From contig ML210204.1 of the NCBI GenBank assembly GCA_004369085.1, positions 1-64,000 on the forward strand: a stretch of 64,000 nucleotides of DNA, written 5' to 3'. Position numbers and translations under genes: made by a program. Below, in pieces: positions 57,292 to 64,000 of this stretch (positions are counted from its first letter, which is position 1; each line of letters starts with the position of its first letter). Under the pieces are notes generated by a model, which did no database searches, was not told where the DNA came from, and saw nothing but the letters and a program-made list of their open reading frames with translations. Origin of the DNA: Coprinopsis marcescibilis. Lineage: Eukaryota > Basidiomycota > Agaricomycetes > Agaricales > Psathyrellaceae.

Positions 57292-60200
57292 TCAAGCCTT
57301 CTTGCCCCGACCCTTGGAACCCCCCGCAGCCGCATTCGCCTTGCCCGCAGCGGGCTTCCTCTTCTTCGGCATCTTGATGAGTGAATCCTTCGTGACATCT
57401 TCCTCCTTGTCCTTTGCACTATCGTCGTCAGACGCGTCAGGTACCTCTTCATCAACCTGTGAACAGAGTGTTAGCAAGAGCCAGGTTTAGGTCTTGAAAC
57501 GATGGAAGAAGCAATCGGCAGGTCGAATACACAGACAGAGCCGACAACCGAAAAACGAGCCGCGGCGGGCATCGAGCAACAACCAGCCAAACCGGCACCA
57601 GCCAAACGAGCCGCGACCAGCGCAGACCAACGCCAGCAAACTGACGGAACCAACTCACCTCAAACGCATCTTCAATATCAGGCGCCGGCCCACCCGCCAG
57701 CTTCTTCGGCGCCTTGCCCATATCCACCGCCTTATGGAACGGAATCGGATGCTCCGTCGCGTTATACCTAAGCAACACATCCAATCAGCTTAATCCTACA
57801 CCAGCCGCATATCTCTTCAAACAGACAGGAGAGAGAGAGGACAAGAAAACGGCGACTCACTTGCGCGTAAACGCAGCTTTGGTGGCACCAGCCACCTTCT
57901 TGAGTACAAGCTCATCCTTGTGCGTATCAACACCAAGCTCGACGATCGTGTCCCAGTCTTCCTTGGACAGATAGTACCCGTCCATATGTTCGATCACATC
58001 CTCGATCGCGCTCTACAAAAGAACAAAATGTACGTTAGCGCCAGAGTCACAAACGGCAAGAAAATAGGGGCAGAAAGTAGAATGAAGAAGACGTACCGCG
58101 CCTCCCATCAAGGGCGTCACAATGTGCGGGTAGAGTGCAGGGATATAACTCTGCCTAATCTCGTTCTTATCCCCAGATACCTTCAACCTCATACGGATCT
58201 GTACATCGCCGAGCTGCCTCATAAGCTTGTTCTGCTTCGAGTTTTGTCCGAGCCACCTAACAACCGTGCGGTCCGTCAGCGTCCATTCTGCAAAGCATCA
58301 ACGAGAAACACGACCGCGGAACGAGCAAAACGAGCCTGGGGGCAGAATAAACGAGCGCGGAACGGGCAAAATGAACGAAGCGAGCTCAAAAACCGACAGG
58401 AGCTCAGCAAACGCCACCCACGAACCAACCAACCAAAAAAAAAAAAAAAAAAAACGCACTGAGGAAACGCCATCGACCCCGGCCCCCCATAATGTGCCCC
58501 AGTCCCATACACAAACGACGCCGGCCTAACCGTCGAACACACCGCATGAAGTGGCATGAGCCCCCAATGCTGCTCCGGCCCATGGATCAGCGCATCCACC
58601 AGGTCCCCGTCCGAGATGCTGCGCGCCGCGCTGTCCATCAGCTCCAGCTCTTTCAGCTTGCGTTCCTGGTTGCCATTGCCGTTAGCGTTGGAGTCGTAAG
58701 CTCTGAGTCGCGCAGGCTGCGTCCTGAGGTAGTTTTCCTGGATAAAAAGCGGGACGAAAGAGTGGTCCTGGAAGTAGTACTCCATCTTGTCCGACAGTGT
58801 TTCGCGCGAGGTTGCGGAGAAGAGGTAGGGCCCGAGCACTTTGGAGGTGATGTCGAATGGGGAGAGGATCTGGTATTTCTGGTTTTGCTTCACGCTGTAC
58901 AGGGGAGCGAGTCAGCTATATGCGTACGTGCGGAGAGGTAGGTAGAGAAACGTGAAATAACAGAGATCCGCGTAGGACGGCCCAACAATGTCCAACCAAA
59001 AAACCCAGCCAACAAACCCATCCAACGAACCCACGACACAAACCCGAAACCCAAAAAGAAAAGAAGAAATACATACAGCTCCTTACTCTCATCAAAATCC
59101 ATACTCGAATTCCCCAGCTTCCACGTAGAAAGCATATTCAACACCTGCCTGATATCAGACTGCGCGCCCGCAATAAGCTGGTCCACCACATTCGCCGGAA
59201 TCTTCAGCTTTTCCCTAGGAACAGCCGTTAGCATACGCACACCAAAAAACAAGTAAAAGCAAGCGCTTTGTCGTCACACCGCAGTACTATCAGCGGCACA
59301 GCATAACAGCATAACGATGTAACGACAAAGATGCAGACGAGAATAAAAATAGCAAAAACACATACTTGAACACGATACTCATAATCCTGGACCGGATCAT
59401 CGAAACTTGCGGCCTAAACCCAATCATCAGCCTCCCACCCAAACGCAAAAAAGAGAAAATTCACTTTTGGAAAGTCATCCCAAAGGTAGTGCTCATCAAC
59501 GGTTTAAGCTTTTGCGCATTCTTGTCGTTCGCAATGCATATAATCGGGACCTAAAACGAGCGAACGTGAGCGCGTGTCCGCGGGCAAGTATGGGATAGCA
59601 AGATTCCTACTACCACCGGGAGAAGAGAACAAGGAGGAGGAGAAGGAGGAGTAGGAGGAGTAGGAGTAGGAGGAGAAAACGGAGGAGCGAAAAAAAAGAA
59701 AAGAAAAAAAACGAACCCTAGTCTTCTTAATCATCGCATTCAACGCCCCCACCCCTCCCCGATCCCCTGCACTCATCCCATCCACCTCATCCATGATCAA
59801 ACACGTCCGGTCCGTAATCTTCACCCCCATCGAGTTCGTCTCCTACTCCCAATCAGCATGTCTTGTCGGACTCGAGCGGAAAGAGTGGGACATACCTTGG
59901 CACCCTTGACGTACCCGTCCAGACTCGTGTTGTTCACGTTCATCCCGTTCTAGAGGAAGAATCGTTAGCCGTGCAAACCCAACGTATCCACCACCATTAC
60001 CAAACCACCAAAACCCAACCAAACCAAGCCAAAAAAACTCACCTCAACCAACTTCTTACTCCTCGCATCACTAGCATTCAGCTCAATCGGCGTATAGCCC
60101 GCCAACTGCGCACACAGGTGCGCACTCGTCGTCTTGCCGATCCCCGGCGAGCCAGTGACGAGCACCGCGCGGTAGGTGTTCATCCCGTTCTTGCCTGGTT

Positions 60201-62457
60201 TTGTAAAGTTTGATTTTAACGAGGTTGGCCTGGGGGGGGGCGGGGTTAGTTTCTGTTTGTAGGATGAGGAGGAGAATGGGAGGGAGAAGGAGGAAGAGGA
60301 GGAGAGGAGGTAGGGAAATATGAATGATGAATGTGAATATGGATAGGACGACAACAAATGAACGCAAAACAGTACATGTCCCACTTTCCACCCAAACCCA
60401 CAACCGAAACAAGGAAAGAAAGAAAGTGAGAGAAAGACCCACCAATCAACCAACCACTGCTGCAGCTTCTCAACCTGGCCCTTATTCCCACACACCTCTT
60501 TCAAACTCTGCGGCGCATACCTCGTAGTCCACAGCTGCGACGCCGGGTCCACAACTTGCCTGTATCCACTCTCATTCTTACTACCATCCTTTCCTTTCCC
60601 CTTAGCATTGGCATTGGCATTGGCATTACGCCCCGCAGCAGCAGCAGCAGCCTCGCGCCTCTCCATCTCCTCCGCACCCCTTCGCACCTCCTCCTGCTCC
60701 TTCTCCATCCTCTTCCGTGTCTTTTCATCCACTTGTGATTGTGCTTTTCTAGTACCCCCGACGGCACCACTCGCACCACCACCCCCGCTCCGCGAAACAA
60801 TCAGCGCCAAAAACCCATCCTCATCCAACGTCACCAGCTTGTGTTTCTTGATCATCTCCAACTTCTTCGGGCCCGCGTCGGAGCCGAGGACGACGTAGGA
60901 GGTTTTGCTGGATGGTTGGCCTACGACGCGTCTATAGGGGGGTATGTTAGAATTACCTCGTGGAGGGGTTGGGTAAAGGAGTGGGAGTAGCAATATGCGT
61001 GGAAGTAGAAATAAATATAGGCGTAAAACGTAGAAGTAGGCATATAAGTTAGGCATAAAATGTTGAAATAGAAATTTAGAACAAAAAAAGAAACTCACCC
61101 TCCATACCGCTTCGCAATATCAACAGCCTCCTCCCTCGAAAACGCCTCCAGCTCACCCGTGAACACAAAACTAAGCCCCGCCAGACAATCCGGCGCGCCC
61201 TCCGGGACAGCCTTGCTCCCCGCCGCTACGGGGCCTGCCGCCTGGCGCGCCAGCTTGGCTGCTTTGGCTGCTGCCCAGCTATAGGTAGGTGATTAGCGGG
61301 GGTGCATGATGAGGATGAAGTAGTAGTAGTGAAGGATAGGATGAAAGATAGGATACGCACTTTGGTTTCGCAGCGGGTTTGGGAGCTGATGAATCTTCTT
61401 TATCCTCCTCGGGTTTAGCCTTGGGCTTGGCCTTTGCAGCTGGTTTCTTGGGCTCCTTCGTCGTCGTAGCACCAGCCTTGGTGGGCTTGGCCTTCGCAGC
61501 CTTCGCACTAGGTTTTACATCCTCATCCTCATCATCGATGAAATCCCCATCGCCCGCCCCCTCCTCATCACTCGACCCACCCATCTCATAATCCCCATCC
61601 CCACCCTTCTTCCGCGTTGGCTTTTTCGCGACTGCGCTAGCGGACGCCTTGGTGTTCGCAGCAGGCCTAGCAGAAACAGCAGGACGAGCAGAAGCGGAAG
61701 AGACGGCCACCTTCTTCTTCGGCGGGGGCGAGTCCGAGTCTTCGTCCGTGCTCGAGACGAGCAGGGACGTGTTTTTCCGTTTGCGGGAGGTAGATGCCGA
61801 GGCCGAGGTGGCTTTCTTACTTGTACTAGTAGTTGCACTTGTACTAGTAGTGGCCTTGGGTTTGGGTTTCACAAGCGGCTTCTCATCATCATCATCGTCG
61901 TCCTCGTACTTGACGGAAGCCACAGCCATTTTCTGCATCTTGGGTCTACACCAAATTCGTTAGTACCATTCACCCCACTCATCACGCATCACATTAAGAA
62001 GAGAGAGAGAGACGCACGAGAGGATTTTGGTAACCGACGCGGACCGTGCAGCGGTATTCGGGGTGACAGGACTATCCCCTTCATCCTCATCATCACCTAC
62101 ACCACCAGTCAGCCTATACCACTCCTACACACTCGGAAAGGGATAAAACGCACTGAGAATGGTAATCGGACGCGTCTTTTGCGTTCCTACCCCAGACGCC
62201 GAGGCCGTAGTAGTAGCAGTAGCTTTGCTGAGCTAAACCCCCATCCAATCAGCATCCCATCCCATGCAAGCCAGTGTGATAGCTCCTAAACGTACCTGGG
62301 ACGACGAACCTCCATTACCGCCAACGGCAGTAGCACTGACAGTACTAGGCTGGCTGCTCTTCTGGGTCTGGCTTTGGCTGGGGGCGCTCTTGAAGAAGAG
62401 TCGGAGGTCTTTGCCGGCTGGCTTAGCTGGTTTGGCGGGTTTGGATGCGGGCGGCAT
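57292..62457 (-). CDS. RFC1: Replication factor C large subunit (RFC1), clamp loader
   Basis: Seventeen exons run from 62457-62296 to 57456-57292 (others: 62232-62154, 62096-62018, 61945-61361, 61278-61099, 60931-60443, 60229-60053, 59949-59896, 59842-59717, 59550-59465, 59413-59366, 59214-59077, 58894-58460, 58287-58097, 58012-57861, 57767-57659), 1,084 residues. A PCNA-binding-like DLRLFF (17-22) opens the protein. A BRCT domain (about 323-410, LSFVFTGELEAFSREEA, GGRVVGQPSSKTSYVVLG) and the AAA+ core follow, with Walker A GSPGIGKTT (Lys about 557) and Walker B CLIMDEVDG, then the RFC1 C-terminal region and a basic Lys-rich tail. RFC loads the PCNA clamp at primer ends in replication and repair. 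Several introns are unusually long and carry homopurine or poly(A) tracts. Confidence 0.93.
58435..58454 (+). repeat. Poly(A) tract of 20 in an RFC1 intron
   Basis: A run of 20 A (poly-T in the RFC1 transcript, close to the donor end) inside the 172-nt intron 58288-58459. Confidence 0.9.
59620..59688 (+). repeat. Homopurine GGAGGA/GTAGGA minisatellite in an RFC1 intron
   Basis: Imperfect repeats of gga, gaa and gta triplets within intron 59551-59716. A second purine-rich block (about 60261-60310) lies in intron 60230-60442. Both read as long pyrimidine tracts in the RFC1 transcript. Confidence 0.8.
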
Positions 62458-63116
62458 CGGTTCGCGCTTCTAGCAGGGGTTTGTTTTGCGCAGATCCCGA
62501 GTGGGTGGATACGGTGGTATGGTATAGTATGCGGAGCTTTGTAGTAGGGGTGGTTCGATTCGGTTCGGGTTGGGCAGTTAGCCAGTAATTAATGAGCCTA
62601 AGACTACGCGCGAATGCTGTTTCGTTCGGTGGAGAACACGGCGCGTGAGAGCACCTGCGGACTTGCGAGAGAAGAAAGAGAGAAAGGGCGGGTGTCTGAC
62701 TCGGACGCGACGTCACGCTGTCACGCGTCGTGATCTGATGTCCCCGCCGAATATTCGGCCGCAAAGGGACCACAGCACTCTATGCAGTAGCTCAAGAGTA
62801 AATCTAAGACCGAATCTCAGGCCCTTCTTGGGCCACAGCCCAAAGACCCTAAGTATCCTATCCACCAACAATCGCAAAAGTACCTAAACGCCAGTCGGAG
62901 CCCATCCGGCCGGACTCCGTCATCGGCCCGCCTCTATTTGTACCGACCAAACACCAAAACGCCACCACGTGCTCAGAGTCAAAGAGAAACGCGCTCGTCG
63001 CGTTTTTGCACGAGGCGACGGTGGACAAGTTCCGAGAATTCCAGTTCCAATTCAAGTGCAGCAATTCGACGCTACTAATAAACTGCCTAACTGTGTCTCT
63101 TGACTCCGAGTCCGCC
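62458..63116. promoter_or_regulatory. Divergent promoter of RFC1 and the p31comet-like gene, with MCB-type site
   Basis: The 659-bp interval contains ACGCGT at 62723-62728, the MluI cell-cycle box core bound by MBF-type G1/S factors in fungi. Further CGCG-containing words are near 62605, 62642 and 62706. Replication genes such as RFC1 are known targets of this control in yeasts; use of the site here is inference. Confidence 0.45.
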
Positions 63117-64000
63117 ATGGCCTCTTCCGTACCCACCGCCACTGCCGCACTGGACGACATTGAACCAAGCCCAGGCATCCTCGGGCCATCCCCGGCCATC
63201 CCAAGCTCAAGCCCAGGTCCACTGGCAATGCAACCACCCCCCGCACCGCAGCCAGCGCCAATCCCAATCGTGAAGCTACTCCAAGTAGAGTCCATCAACG
63301 AAGTCCTAGCGGCCCACCTCGCAACAAGCCTCCTATCCATCGTGCTCTTCCTCAAGAACCAAATCCCCCTGTACGTCCCCCCTGCCCCTCCCTCCATTTC
63401 CTTGCTCACCAACTAACCCAGGCCCATCCCGCAACTAACGCGCATAGCAGGGAAGAACGTAAGCCCCTCCCCCCCTCCGCTGCCATGGCACGTCCTGATA
63501 ACACACCAGTCCAAACCAAAAGCCGCGAAACAGCGTACAGAGCTGCTCACCGCGTTCGATATTCTCTCTTCGCATCTACCCAGCACATTCGCCTCGCTTG
63601 CGGGTTCACCTCCCACTGTCAATCATCCTAACCACTCAAGTCTATCAACACCGACCCAAGTACACCTCGCGATCCTCCTGGGGCCTACACTCGGCACGGC
63701 CAAATCCCGCGTCTTTCTCTGTGTGGACCAGTTTGGTGTTAAGCCACTGGAGGAGAAGGACGAGGGCGGAGCCGAAAGTGAAGAAAGCGACGAGAGCCAA
63801 GGAGATTCCTCCGAGGACGGGCCGGGAGACAGTGATACCGCAAGCGAGGACGAGGGCGATGAGGAAGACGAGGCCGAGGCTGAAGACGGGGACCAAGAAG
63901 CGGCGTTTCCAACCCCCGCCACTCCTCCAAAACCAACCCCGCCGCCCCGGCCCTTTGAGCCCTACATCCAACCGCAAGTGACCCTCCCCGCACCCGGCAA
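63117..64000 (+). CDS. p31comet/MAD2L1BP-like protein (runs off window)
   Basis: Exons 63117-63370, 63422-63458 and 63510 to the window edge. A Pro/Ala-rich head is followed by SINEVLAAHLATSLLSIVLF, LKNQIPLPIPQLTRIAGKN and, in exon 3, LLTAFDILSSHLPSTFASL and VHLAILLGPTLGTAKSRVF. The order of a helix before QxPLP, a helix pair ending in a FF/FAS-type block, then an ILLG strand matches MAD2L1BP (p31comet), the HORMA-like partner of Mad2 that helps silence the spindle checkpoint with TRIP13. A long acidic Glu/Asp insert then interrupts the domain. The 3' end is outside the window. Identification rests on motif order alone. Confidence 0.55.

Noticed and set aside
59620..60310. Purine-rich repeats as a CRISPR-like array
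   Set aside because: Units are irregular triplets without spacers, in a eukaryotic intron.

Overview
The window is nuclear DNA of a filamentous basidiomycete, most probably an Agaricomycete. Genes are interrupted by many short (about 45-70 nt) GT-AG introns: the P450 has 12 exons, the ankyrin protein 15 and RFC1 17. It also carries an Agaricomycete-style F-box-like protein, UstYa-type proteins and a fungal GH85 pair. All gene models were spliced by hand; exon sums are divisible by three and reading frames are kept across every junction for the models listed as CDS, except the F-box gene, which carries a frameshift.

Region 1 (1-18.8 kb) is repeat-rich and gene-poor. Two arms of about 2.3-2.5 kb (31-3330 and 16434-18765) are inverted copies of one another. 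The left arm additionally carries a roughly 760-bp transposable element with an 8-bp target duplication, and the right arm has the matching empty site. Each arm carries one copy of an unrecognised small gene family (A and D). Two more members (B and C) sit inside, also in opposite orientation, so the order is A(-) B(-) LRR(+) C(+) D(+), a nested palindrome around an LRRC40-like leucine-rich-repeat gene. A fifth member (E) lies far away at 56.5 kb. A 396-bp MITE with TA target duplication lies at 15 kb, and an assembly gap cuts gene D.

Region 2 (19.2-31.5 kb) holds a two-RRM RNA-binding protein (Hrp1/DAZAP1-like) divergent from the pyridoxal-phosphate synthase glutaminase subunit (SNO/PdxT). 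A tandem pair of GH85 endo-beta-N-acetylglucosaminidases with identical intron layout follows, then an F-box-like gene with a single-base frameshift.

Region 3 (32.7-41 kb) is the most interesting stretch. It has a 56-residue secreted peptide ending in four RAF repeats, two UstYa-family (DUF3328) membrane proteins, a further single-pass membrane protein and an intact cytochrome P450. This is the parts list of a ribosomally made, oxidatively cross-linked peptide (dikaritin-like) cluster, although the link to the peptide is inference.

Region 4 (41.7-64 kb) is housekeeping. It contains an SH3-RA scaffold, a 1,804-residue ankyrin protein with a possible nucleotidyltransferase-like N-terminal domain, a coilin-like protein, family member E, RFC1 (clamp-loader large subunit) and, divergent from RFC1, the start of a p31comet/MAD2L1BP-like gene that runs off the window.
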